Assembly (NCBI GenBank): GCA_003254905.1
Contig: QANU01025181.1
Coordinates: 1 to 64,000, forward strand
DNA from: Nissolia schottii
Taxonomy: Eukaryota; Streptophyta; Magnoliopsida; Fabales; Fabaceae
Length of the DNA: 64,000 nt
Direction of reading: 5' to 3'
Shown: in pieces, positions 1 to 12,200 of the stretch
Numbering within the stretch: the first letter of the stretch is position 1
Layout of the letters: the number at the start of each line of letters is the position of its first letter
Notes under the pieces: model-generated
The model's input: only the letters and a program-made list of their open reading frames with translations
Databases searched by the model: none
Told to the model about the DNA's origin: nothing
Translations under genes and position numbers: made by a program

Positions 1-2539
1 CCCAACCTCGCTGTTACTGTGCGTGGCCAATTTCTCACTGCTCAGACAACTTCTCAACGATCCTACCGTCCAGATTTAAGTATCACAAGTTACGAACCTG
101 CTGTAAAAATTTCAGTCCGATCCAACGGTGAACGAAGCGGTGGCGGCCGATCGAAATTTGCTGTGCAGACAAAAAACGGGAAAAACCTTTTTCTTCTCTT
201 CTCCTTATTTTCTCTCTTTTCTCTGCCTCCTCTCTTCACCCTAAAACTGACCCCTCTCCACTATTAAGTGAGATTAGTGGGTTTGTAAATATTGGGCCTT
301 TCTCCACATAGGAAGGGAGCCCAACCCAACAGTTGGGTCTGTTTGGGGTGAAATAAATGGCTTCTTTAAGCAGGATTTTGGTAGGAGTATTTCATACTTA
401 ATTGGTTGATGCAAAAAATGGACCCTCGTTATATGTATTATTACTATTTTTACATTCAACGGAAATGTATATATATTTCTATTTAGTTTCATTCTACTCT
501 ATCCCAGAATGAATATTCCAAAAACCTGTTAGCTACAACGTCGCACTCATTCGAATATTAATTATTTTATTCAAGCAAAGAAAACCCGTTCTTTTTATTC
601 AACAAGGTAAAAGAGTATTGATATCTCATCTTACAAAATTTCTATGACATCCCTTGTTGATAGCGACATCTTCAGCAAGTACCATAGTGAAGATTGAATG
701 TCTCTATCAAATGGTATACTTTATTTTATAAGTTGTGTGCTTATTTTTTTTTTAATTTTTTTAAAAGAATTAAATATATAATCCTTTGACTCAAGTCTAA
801 GATGCTATTTGAGCATTTAGCTTTAAACACGTTGATTTCTTTGTTGAATATATAAAATTTTTTCATTTATCCGATTGTTTTCACCTAGGCAAGTGTGGTG
901 GGGTAACCCTAGTTGCTTGGCTTTTTCTTACCGCAGGTAGCACTAGTTAAAATATTTTTGTACATAACATATACAAGATTTTTCTATGTCATCTCTATAA
1001 CTTTTTTCTGCATTTTTTTGTTACATTTTTACGAACATCTTTAGGGCGAAGACTTTGATGCAACAACAAACTTTGGTGTGTAATGCTCTTGATGGACTAG
1101 GCTGGACCACATATATTTACCCACAGTCAAGAAGCAACAAAGTTTGGTGTGTGATGCACTTGATGGACCATGCTGGACCACATATATTTTACCCACATTC
1201 CCCAAATTGCCTCCACCTCCAAGTATTTGGTCTGAGCATCGTCTTCCATCATGGAATCTGTTGATGGATTTGTCGTCGTCAAGTCATCGTCATTCCCCCA
1301 TCGTCTTTTTTCCCTTTCTTTCTAGATCGACAAGTCTGCCTTTTTCATTTTTCTTTCCTCTTTTCTTAAATTGATTTTATTTTTTTATACACAATTTATT
1401 TTATTTTATTTAAAAAAATGTCTTTGTTGAATTAAAATTAAACCTATAATTTCTGAAATTAGTTCCTCAAAGTGAAGAAGTTTGATGTTTATGGCAACTT
1501 TTCAGGAGCAAGCTTGAAAATGACCACTTGTTTTTACCTCTGTGTCTCTGATTTTCATTAATAAATGACAACCATTATTGTATTTTCAACATAAACCAAC
1601 ACTAGAATAAAACATGGTCCAAGATACACCCTGTTTTAATGACAAGGTGCGTGATGCACCTCTTTTAGCTTAATGCATCAAAGAATTCTCCTCCTCTTTT
1701 TAGTAGTTGCTATTTTAAAATCTCCACTTGCAGTTCAAAATTTAAATAAGGAGTAAGTCCAACAAGAAAAGATTCCTTAAGATCTAGAGGAGTACTTCTG
1801 CCATCAAAGAACACGGATTTAAATATTATGAAAAACTAAATCTAATTCTTAATTACAAATAAATAATAATTTTTTCAATATTAATATAATTTTAAAAGTT
1901 TAATTGTTATTTAATAACAGTTTAAGTTTTCTTTATATATTAATATTTAATTAGATGAAAGTATTAAATAGTAATTAAGGCCTCACTTTATTACACACTT
2001 TTTTTCTTTTAGTTCTCTCAATTTGATAGTGAATTTAGCTGAAATTTATCTACATTGATAATATTCAGCCAGCCATTAACCGTGTCATAGAAAAATATAT
2101 GGGATACAACTCGATTCGATTCCTTTAGAAAAAATACACTCACAAAATTGCGACACAGTAGCTAAATAATTGATTTTCTTAAATATTTAATAAAAAAATT
2201 TAACTTTTAGTAACATGTATTAAAAAAAAAAATTCTATTATTAAAAAAAATATATCTACTTTAATAATTTTAAAATTTTCATAATATTTTTCACTTTTTC
2301 TCTCGTCTTATTATCGAAAGTCAGCAATTTCGCTGTAATACTTTGACCCAAAAACAACACTGTCATTAGTGGAACAGCTGGCAATCATCACTCATCAATC
2401 CTCAATCAAGAGTTTTTACCAAATTCCTAATTGAGCTTCAGTTCTCTCTCTCCCAACTGTGAAACCCATTCTTGGAGCTGCTGTGAGTGAGAGAAGTGAG
2501 GATACTGGAAAAATCTTCAGCATAGAGACAGAAAATTAA
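1..2539. other. Upstream intergenic region, AT-rich
   Basis: No credible gene is visible. Short open frames here lack family features. The stretch is AT-rich with many A/T runs. It contains one imperfect tandem duplication (listed separately). The last 150 bases are less AT-rich, contain CT-rich runs, and probably include the promoter and 5' leader of the receptor gene starting at 2540. No clear TATA box could be assigned. Confidence 0.6.
1064..1197. repeat. Imperfect tandem duplication, two copies of about 62 bp
   Basis: Positions 1064-1125 and 1135-1197 match over nearly their whole length. Both run from CAACAAA through TTTGGTGTGT and CTGGACCACATATATTT to ACCCACA. The period is 71 bp, with a few substitutions and one indel. 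No coding role is seen. Confidence 0.8.
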
Positions 2540-5500
2540 ATGGAGTCAGGTGAGACTAGGACATCATCAGCTTCAGCCATCAATTGGTTATGGGCGCTAT
2601 GCGTCTTCGTATCAGGTGTCTTTTTCGGCACAANTGGGCGCTATATGTTTTCGTATCAGGTGTCTTTTTCGGCACAATATTCATACCGCGCGTGTTGTTC
2701 TTCTGGGAATTACTCCGGGCCCTTCTGGGACGCCGCAGTCTCAGGTCTTCTCAAAGTCAAAGCTACAGATACGATGTGTTCCTGAGTTTCAGGGGCCCCG
2801 ACACCCGCTACGGCTTCATCGATCATCTTTACAATAATCTCACCGAAAGGGGCATTTTCACATTCAGGGATGACGAGAGGCTCGAGACAGGAGAATCCGT
2901 CCCGGAAGAGCTCCTGAGAGCGATTGAAGATTCACGGGCTGCTATAGTTGTCTTCTCTAGCCACTTCGCCGACTCGACGTGGTGTTTGCGCGAAATGGCT
3001 GCTATAGCTGATCGCCACCGATATTCGAAGCAATTTGTTATCCCGGTTTTCTATGATGTGGACACCTCTCATGTTCGAGGACAGCGGGGCCCGTATAAGG
3101 TCCCCTTTGCTTCACATGCAAAGCGATATCGATTTTCTTTGACTAGACTCCTCGAGCTGAACCGGTGGAAGAAAGCTATGACATATCTTGCCAATTTAGA
3201 CGGTCACGATATAAGAAACAAGTAAGTATATGTATATAAATCACTCTTCTCTTACTTGGTTACAAAACATATTGATTTAGTTGTGTGTGTGTGTGTGTTT
3301 TTCTCTTTCAGGCGACAGACTACAGAGATAGAAAAAATCGTTCAAGATGTAATAGATAAATTGGCTCATCAATTCTCAGCAAATTTCAGTGATCTAGTTG
3401 GAATGCAGCCCCGGATAGAAAGATTAGTAAGTCTTCTCAAATTAGACTCAGAGGATGATGATTTTCGGATTCTTGGAATTCGGGGCATGGGCGGAATAGG
3501 AAAGACAACTCATGCCAGGGCCCTGTATGACAGAATCTCCTACCAATTTAAAGCTCGCTGCTTCATTGAGGACGTAAGTAAAACTTGTAGAGGGCCTGGT
3601 GGTGCTACTGAGGTGCAAAAGAAAATTCTTCAGCGTGCTCTGAAGGAAAAAAATCTGGAGATCATCGACAGTCCTACCGATATATCTGCCATCATACAGC
3701 ATAGGCTATGTAATAAATATCTCGCTACAAAGGTCCTTATAGTTCTTGACAATGTTGAAGAACTAAGGCACTGGAATAAATTGGATATAAATCCCAAATT
3801 GCTTGGGAGAGGAAGCAGAGTAATCATTACTAGTAGGAACGCGCATATTCTTAATGTGAGTGGTGCGGATCAAATTTATGAGGTTCCGCTGCTGAATGAT
3901 GATGAGGCTCGGGAACTTTTTCTAAGAAAAACCTTCACAAGGTATGTTTCTACAACCGGAGAAGATGTACTAGAACATGCTAAGAGTCTTCCTTCAGGGA
4001 TTAAAGAAATGGTTAGACATATACTAGAGTATGCTCAAAGTCTTCCATTAGCACTTACCGAATTGGGTTGTACATTCAATACCTTAGAAGGGCAAAAGAT
4101 TTGGGAAGAAGCTTTCATGAACATGAGGAAGTATCCAGTCAAAACAATTATGGACGATCTTCGGACAAGTATTGATGAACTAAATTTAAATGAGAGAGAA
4201 ACATTTCTGCACATAGCTTGTTTCTTTAGAGGAAAAGAAAAGAAGTATGTGGAGCATATTCTAGATACTTGTGAAATACCAGGTCCTCGCTATACAATTC
4301 ATCAGATCATGGAGAAATCACTCATAAGCATTAGGAACCAAGAAATTCATATGCATAAAATGTTGCAAGAATTGGGGAAGGATTTTGTTCGGGGAGAAAA
4401 TCCAGAAGATCCAGAAAAGTGGAATAGATTGTGGCATCGTGACGACTTCTATAAAGTCTTGAGGGTAAAAAGTAATCTTGCAAAATTAGATTCTGTGATT
4501 TTTTTATTTCCATTATAAAGCCGTGAATATATTATATATATATATATATATACACACGGATAATTTTATAGTTTTTTACAAAATACGCCTAGTTATTTCA
4601 AATATTTTCATAATTTTTTTTCTTTTTTTTAATAGGTTTATTGATATTTTTCAGGAAACAAACAATGTTAAAGCCATTGTTTTGGATCAGGAAGAGAGTG
4701 TCTTCAATCACAGTTGCTTGAGAATTGAAGGATTGTCAAAAATGAAGGATCTTGAAATGCTCATATTACATCATAACAATTGTTCAGAAAACATCAATAC
4801 TCTTTCCGACAAGTTGCTACATCTTTTCTGGAAGGGTTATCCTTTCCCTTCTTTACCATTACCTGAAGAGTGTAGCAAACTTGTTGAATTAGATTTACCT
4901 GACAGCAAAATCAAACGACTGTGGGAAGACAGAAAGGTAAATCTAACCTATATTTTTATCCCATTCTATTTTCTTCTTCTTTTGAGACAAACGAATGTCT
5001 TCCTCAAAAGAAATGTCACAACAGATAAAAGAATTCTTAATCCATAGCGACATAATTCCTTTCTTTTTTTCTTTTGAAATAAAAAAGGTTAAAAATTGAA
5101 TATTCCCTGATTTGTATAGTTTAATTTGTTTTGGTTTTGATCCTTAGAGGATCAGAATTCAAATGATAAGAAACTATATATAGGGACTTATATCCAAACA
5201 AAAATACTATAGGACCAAAACCAAATTTGATGCAATTGTAGGGATTAAAATAGTATTTAAACCTCAAAGAAGTTTTGATATAACAAGCTGGTACGCTGGA
5301 AGCTAACTCTCTTCTTCACAGGAAATCCCAAAGTTGAAAAGGGTGGATTTGAGCAACTCGAAAGAACTCACAAAAACGCCAAATTTTGAATATTGTCAAG
5401 ATCTTGTGCGTCTAGATCTTACCGGATGCACAGGACTAACAGAAGTTCACTCATCAGTTGCACTTCTTAAAAAACTTGATTACTTAAGTTTGCGAGATTG

Positions 5501-6304
5501 TAGCAGTCTAGCCACCCTTGATCTCGGCACTAATTGTGACTTAAGTTCTCTGACAGTTCTACATCTCTCTGGCTGCACACAACTTGAGAACACACCAGAT
5601 TTTACCGGGCTTTCAAATCTTAAGTACCTTGATCTTGAACGATGTACAAGTTTATCCACAGTTCACGAATCGATTGAGGCTCTTGCCACACTGAAGTTCT
5701 TGAGCTTGAGAGGCTGCACAAATCTTGTTCAGATACCTACTATTGCATCGCCTCTAACTCTAGATTTGAGAGGCTGCACAAAGCTGGAGAATCTTCCCCT
5801 AGGACATAAAGTGATCATGTCTTCCACCTGCCAAGAATCTTTGATATTTTTGGACCTTGGCTTCAGTGAGCTAAGACGAATTCCTTATGCTATTGGAGAG
5901 TTAAGGTGTTTAAAAAGACTAAATCTGGAGAGAAGCTTCTCCAGTTATGTATCTGATACTATCAAGGGATTTTCTAGGCTAGCATACTTAAACTTGGCAC
6001 ATTGCCGTAAACATAAAAGATTTCTTGAGCAACCATTTGACAATCTTCATCAGGGGGAAGATATGCATACCTTAATCATAGGTCAGGATTATGTATGTTC
6101 AGAGGATACTAAGAATGCACTTGATGCTAGCCCCAGTTTCATGATTAGCAGCACCAGCTTAAGTGCGTATGTATAACTTTGCATGCCTTCCTTCTCTTTT
6201 TTTTACCCGTAGTCTCTTTCTTTCACTAATACATTTGGTGCGTGTTTTTTTTCTCCTTAGGTAGCAGCAATGTGTCTTCCTCCGCAGAATATCTTAGCCC
6301 TTGA
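2540..6304 (+). CDS. TIR-NBS-LRR (TNL) disease-resistance receptor, 5' exon disturbed
   Basis: Intracellular immune receptor of the TNL class. Exons by splice sites and phase: 2540-3221, 3312-4464, 4655-4936, 5322-6162 and 6261-6304; reading through the last donor instead stops at 6176. Exon 1 encodes a hydrophobic anchor-like stretch, then a TIR domain (YDVFLSFRGPDTR; SxWCLxE with the conserved Glu). Exon 2 is the NB-ARC: P-loop GMGGIGKTT, kinase-2 KVLIVLDN, RNBS-B GSRVIITSR, a GLPLA-like SLPLAL, and an MHD-type region near IHMHKML. Exons 3-4 encode leucine-rich repeats with L..L.L..C pattern. ATG 2540 and the TIR lie in different frames because of a 43-bp duplication plus an N at 2591-2677. 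This could be an assembly fault or a real lesion, so functionality is uncertain. P-loop TTH replaces the usual TTL. No neighbouring paralogue is present in the window. Confidence 0.88.
2591..2677 (+). repeat. 43-bp tandem duplication with N at the junction, in TNL exon 1
   Basis: Copy 1 is 2591-2633, N is 2634, copy 2 is 2635-2677. The copies differ at three bases near the start (GCGTC versus ATGTT). Each encodes the hydrophobic segment WAL(C/Y)VFVSGVFFGT. With a single N the period is 44, which shifts the frame between the start codon and the TIR domain. Confidence 0.95.
3968..4046 (+). repeat. In-frame 54-bp internal duplication at the GLPL region of the TNL
   Basis: TACTAGAACATGCTAAGAGT at 3968 is matched by TACTAGAGTATGCTCAAAGT at 4022, both followed by CTTCC. 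The period of 54 bp is 18 codons. At protein level, VLEHAKSLPSG is repeated as ILEYAQSLPLA. The second copy fills the place of the GLPLA motif. Confidence 0.7.
5087..5264. mobile_element. Possible fold-back MITE in TNL intron 3
   Basis: Two arms pair imperfectly. GGTTTTGATCCTTA near 5140 pairs with the complement of TATAGGACCAAAACC near 5210, and outer segments with TCCCT also correspond. It lies wholly within the intron 4937-5321. No target duplication could be fixed. Confidence 0.4.
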
Positions 6305-7365
6305 TTGTTCTTGAAAAGAATGCGAAAAGAACAAAAAAACAAAATCAGAAGGTAAAGATAATCACTAATTTGATGAGGCTGCGTGATGATTATTGTTGTT
6401 TACTATGATGAGGCATATTCAATAATTTAGCTATTCTTCTATCGTTCAGTTGTACCACTGCCTGCTAATATGAAGAAGTGAAAGATGAACTGACTGCTAA
6501 CATTGCAGAGAATGACTAACCTTGCATCTTCTGCCTTATATCACAAGGTTTGGAAATCCTGTTTTCTGGAGGCTACACTTGTTGTTCAACTATGGTTTCT
6601 GATATTTGATTTCGGTTGATATTTTAGCCTTTTTCAATTCTTTGTATTTGTGTTAGGTCTGGCAGCTATGCCCCACTAGTTTATCATACAACATTGCATA
6701 GGCAAAGGCAGTAGAATGCGACATTTAGAGAACTTAAAGAGTGTTTTTGTTTTGAATGAAAAATGCTAATTGCCATGAGTTTGTTCTTCCTTCAGGAAAA
6801 AAAGAATCAATTCTCTGAAGCAGAGTCAACAAGTACCTGAGATAACCTTGTCCCATGATGATGCTATTGACCCTTGAAACATATTTCTGTGTCACACATG
6901 CCACGCTGGCCAGTCAGAATGGTGATGACATGGAAATGAATGTTTAGCATGAAAATGAGCACCGCCAAGGAGAGTTAGTTAGACCAGGTGGACACGTGGC
7001 AATTGATCCACCGGATGAGGCTCCTAGGAGGAGCAACAGAAAGTGGTAAACTAGCACAACACTGGGGGGACGTTGCTTATTTGATATATGTTAGGGAGCC
7101 TCATTATGCATATGTGATATGATATGCGTTGCTTCTTCCTCTGTGTTACCTCTCATCTCTTTCTCTATTATGTTGACCCTCTTCTTCCCCTTGCTTATTC
7201 TGATTAAAGTCTTTCTCATCTTAATCCATCGTTCACGTGTGATACACTATCATTAGGAATTCAGCTGTTTCCCTTCGTATTCGTTTTGCTTCCTTTTCCA
7301 TCCGTCACATTTCCTCCAAGCTTCAAATTAAGTGAAGCTCTCGTGTTTCCTTCTTTATGTTGATG

Positions 7366-7427
7366 GAGATGGAGATGGTGTAAGTAACTTTGTCATGAGA
7401 TGGAGATGGTGTAAGTAACTTTGTCAT
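7366..7427. repeat. Exact 31-bp tandem duplication
   Basis: Positions 7366-7396 and 7397-7427 are identical, each starting GAGATGGAGATGGTG and ending CTTTGTCAT. Confidence 0.95.
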
Positions 7428-9126
7428 CACTATCAATTGACTAGGTTCACACAAACATGTTCTCTCTTAAATTTTGGACTTTTTCTATATTAAATAACTT
7501 TTTTTTCCCCCAATAACTCCTTAGAAAGATGTTTTGAATGCAATAAGCATATTCATATCTTTATGTGAAGGTCAACTACATTTAAGTAATATATTTTCAT
7601 TTCCTTATCTTATTTAATGATTTTTTTTAGCTTGTTAGTTAACTTTTGATATCACTTCTTATTTAGTGATATTTTTTAGTTTTGTTAGTTGATTTCTTGG
7701 ACTTGAATTAAGTTGTTTTGTTTTTCATTTGGTGATTATTTGTTGGGTTAACTTCAATTTATGTTCATCTTTACTTGTGTTTTGATTGAGCTTTACTAGA
7801 ACAACTTCATGTATGATATGATATGCAGGTGGAAAGAATGAGTTCAAGCTTGACAAAAGGATGATGAACGGATTTTTGAAATTGGACCGGTGGTTATAGG
7901 GGTGATTTTATCAATTCAAATTGAAAATGAGTGTGTTGCTTCAACCGTAGAGAAAGTAATAAATGAGGCTTTCATATTTGGGGTGTTTTTTTTTTCTTGC
8001 TTTGTGGTATTGGGATTTTGCTACTTTTGGGATATGTTTTATGGTACTCCTTTCTTGGCGATGTTGAGCATTTGTATCAATAACAATTGAAAAACAAATC
8101 TTTATTGTCATATTTCATGCTTCGTTGTTACTTTTTGCTGTACATACAATACTTATGATATTTTTTCTTTTGCTAATTAGTAGTGATGATATTTAAATAT
8201 TGTGTTGTATTGTAAATGTTGGAAAAAGATATTTAGTGTTTTTGTTGGGGAACTATTTGCTAACTATTTTTAATTGCAAGACATATCTTAAAATTAGAAA
8301 TATTATTTTAAAATAAAATGAATTGCCCTTTCTTTTATTGGGTTGCATAGATGCTTACGAATCCGAATGTTTTATAGGGTGTTAACAAAAAGTAGAGTGA
8401 AATATGAAATTGTTTATAAAAAAAGGGAGAGTTAGAAGGACTAAGAGCCTAAGAGGAATAAATGGAAAGTTGAGGTTGAAATAAGAGATACAATCGGTAG
8501 TTATTAGACATTAAAAGTGGAGAAATCTCCCATCCCCCTTTATATTTTTTCTTTCATATAAAATTGTAATCATATCTTCTAAATTTATAAATGTTTAAAA
8601 TAAATTAAAATAATATTAACAAGTTTAAATATAATTCATACTTTTTTAATCAATAACTCATCTAACTAGATCAATTACTATTTTTATTTATTTCAACACA
8701 TATTGGTATATAAAACATATCAATTAACTTCAAAATCAATTTAAATCTCATTTATTTTTTTTCAAATATTATATTTAATTCATAAATCTATTTAATTTAA
8801 AATGATTTAAATTAAATTAAGTATAGTCGCCCATATCATGAATCTCAAGATTTTAATATGTCATGACAATTTCCACAACCCTGTAGAGAGTACTAATGTT
8901 GTTTATAAGTAGTTTTTTATGTACATACGTTGGGTTATTATTTATCTACACAATTATAACATGTGTATCTATCGTAGTTTATCTGAAAAATCATACATTT
9001 GATCAATGACATTAATTTTGTAAGCATATAAATAAATTTAACGATACAATCCGCGCCGGGCGGATATAGATTCTAGTATCCTTTTTTCTGTAATTAAATA
9101 GGGTGCACTCTAAAATCTTTCTCTAC

Positions 9127-9234
9127 TATAAAACACACTCTCTCTCTTGCGCCTCTCTAAAACCCCAAACAACACGGCTTTAGGCGGCGACCCCTTCTCT
9201 CCCTTCCTTCACTCCCACTCTCTGGATTTGGATC
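9127..9234 (+). promoter_or_regulatory. Core promoter and pyrimidine-rich 5' leader of the YTH gene
   Basis: A TATA-like TATAAAA at 9127-9133 precedes a CT-rich leader with AAAACCCCAAAC, resembling the telo-box/leader composition common upstream of plant RNA-related genes. The ATG follows at 9235. The transcription start is inferred, not shown. Confidence 0.45.
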
Positions 9235-12200
9235 ATGGCAGCTGTTGCTCCTTCCGCTGATAGTATGCTCTTCTCTTTTTTCTCTCATGTCTTCCCTTTC
9301 ACATAAAGTTTCAATCTTTTCTCTGTTCAATTCTCTGTGATATGTTATTTTACATGTGTGTCTCTCTTTGTGTGTAATTCATTGATAGGGTTCTTATGGT
9401 TTTTGGTCTTTAATCGCTGTATTTATCGTTGGTTTTGTTTTATTTATTTATTTATTTAACGATTTCCATGGAATTTGGATACCCTTTTGGCAGTGGAGTC
9501 TGCAGCTTGGTGGTTTGTTTCTCGAAAGTCAATATTTGGATGCCCTTTTTCTTCTTTGTTTTTTTAATATATGTATCGTTGGTTTCTTAATATTTCCGTG
9601 GAACTGGGATACCCTTTTGGTGTTGGAGTCTGCAACTGCAGCTTGGTGGCTAATAGCTCAAAAGTCAAAATGTGGATCCCCTTTTTTCTTCTTTGTTTAG
9701 CACCCTATATATGCAGGGAAAACTCTCAAACTTGTCCTTGAAATATTCCCTACAAATTTTTTGTCATATATTATTAATCCTTTCTAGGGATTAATGAGTA
9801 CTATGATGGATTTTTTTTAAAACTAACTTGTGGGTTTACTAGCATGCATGTGTTCNNNNTGTGGGGGGAGGGGGGATTAGTGTTGGAATTGTTCATGCAT
9901 AACTTTTCATGATGAATATTATTGTAAAAGTACAATAATGTTGAGTATCTTATATTTTCTTTGTTTAGTTTTGCTGTTTACTGTAGTTATCTACTTTTTT
10001 TGTGTGCTTGTAAAATAGTTTTTCCATTTGTGAGCAGAAAATGTTAATTTTTTTCCTTTAACCCTTGTACCTTAGAAGCTGCAGATTTACTGCAAAATTT
10101 GTCCCTGGATTCAGAGCCCAAGACCATGGGAGTTTCCGAGCCTGCAAAGAAGGTTATTCTTGTCTTTTTGCTGCAGATTTTTTTTTGTCCGTTTCTTATG
10201 TGTTGGCTATGACATTGCACACCAGGTTAACTGATTGTCTAGTCTGTTTCTATGCAGAATGGACCTGCTTTCTCAACTGGTGGAGCTAAGGGGATTTCCA
10301 AGCCATTCAATCCAAATGCATGCTATGTTCCAAATGGTTACCCTTCTACTGCATACTATTATAATGGAGGTAAGGTAAGCTGCTATGGCTTATGAGGATA
10401 GATATATAATATAGTTATAGGTTTTACCCAAAAGAAATTTAGATATTGTAGTTTGAATTGAATGACTTATGTTATTCCTTCTGGAAAAATGACGTAGTGT
10501 TGGGAATTTTTTCAGCTTATGATGGGCAAGCTGATTGGAATATGTATTCTAGATATGCGAACCTTGATGGAGGGATACCTCAAGTAAGCACCTCTTTCTC
10601 TTGTTACCAGACATTTGTGATGAATACATATTTTTTGGTACTCTTGTTGAATATAATTTGTCGAATGGTTCTGAGAATGATTATGCCTAAGTTCTTTTGA
10701 GAATGGTACTCTTGTATTTTGACTTTAAAATAAAATGATGGTGGATGGTTTCTTGCTGCTTTCAAATTGTTCTTCTTGGTTGTTTTCTTAGGTATTTTAA
10801 CTGCATTATGCGTTTAAGTTATGCATTTGTGTAAATAGCAGCTGTTTTGAATGTTCAATAATTGTTATTTGCTATTGCTATTCTTTATCCCTGATCCTAG
10901 GATTGTTAGTGAATTTAGTCTTAGTTTGATGAACCTATATCCATTCCCTTTCTTTTGCCACTTTTCTTGCAATTGTCATTTCAATTTTTTTTTTATATTG
11001 TTTCTAACCTTCTAGGGTATAAATTGTTTCTTATCACTTTAATATGTTCAAATGTATAGATAACAAATACACAAACCTTATAACGGTTTTTTTTGGTGGA
11101 TCTAATAACAGGGTGTTTATGGAGATAGCTGCTCTTATATGTACAATCAAGGCTATGGTTATACACCATATGGAGCATATCAGCCACCAAATACCTCTTC
11201 TCCGGCTATTCAACATGATGGCCAGCTCTATGGGCTGCAACAGTATCACTATCCTTGTTCTTATTACCAATCTCCAGCTTCTGCTGATGTGTCATTTGCT
11301 CCTAACAAAAATAGTGTTCCACAAGGGGAATTATCAAGTGTAGTTAATGCTGATCATGTTCCTTCGTCAAATGTTATGAATAAAGGAAATGGCATTAGCA
11401 TGGCCAATGGCAACTGTGCAAACAAAAATGGGTTAAATTCATTTTTAACAAGTTCCCAGCACACTACTTTGAATTCGAATGATTCTTATCAAGGGGCTAG
11501 CTTGCCAGCATGTGCTCCGTTGTCAGGACATCAGGGTCCAAGAATGGGTGCTCATGGTACACAGTCATCAGTCCCTTCAGATGTGTCGTTAATTTCTGAT
11601 AGGCAGTCCAAACATGCACCAAAGGTTGGGTTATCTTCACCAGTCGTTCCGGTCAAAGATTTTACATCTCAAAAAAACCAGGGACTTCCTCAGCCACTTG
11701 CACAATACCAAGTATGTTTCAACTTTTCTTCATATATCCTTGTATGTTACATGCCCTGCAGTAGAGTTCTCTCTTTGGCTTATATATGCAGAATTGATTC
11801 AGAATTGAACCTAAAAACTATTTCTTGGTTGCAGAACTTGCATGGTTCAAGAAATCCAGCTGGACTGGATCTGGTTTCGGGATTCATGAACAGGATGTAT
11901 CCAAGCAACAGGATGTACAGTCAATACGGAAACACATTTAGGTCTAATTCTCGCTATGGATCTGCTGCGTATGGCTCGAGATCAGGGTTTGTTGACAACA
12001 AGCTTAGAGCTGCAGGTGATGGCTATGGTGGTGACCATTTAAGAAAGAATATTGATGGCTTTGGTGAGCTGAATAAGGGACCTAGAGCTTCCAAGAGTTC
12101 TGACAATAAGAGTGTTAAGAGTCTTGGACCTGTCACTTTATTACTCAAGGGACAGAACCTTCCGGTTAAGATTGAGTCTGATAACAAAGAAGCACTTCTG

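Larger units (their letters stand above)
6305..9234. other. Intergenic region between TNL and YTH genes
   Basis: The first part is probably TNL 3' UTR. No gene with family support was found, and the short frame near 7890-8090 is not convincing. It holds an exact 31-bp tandem duplication (7366-7427) and long AT-rich tracts at 8280-8800. The last 150 bases are pyrimidine-rich promoter and leader sequence of the YTH gene. Confidence 0.6.

Noticed and set aside
11034-11343. Short frames around the start of YTH exon 5
   Set aside because: Overlap the exon in other frames and have no conserved sequence.
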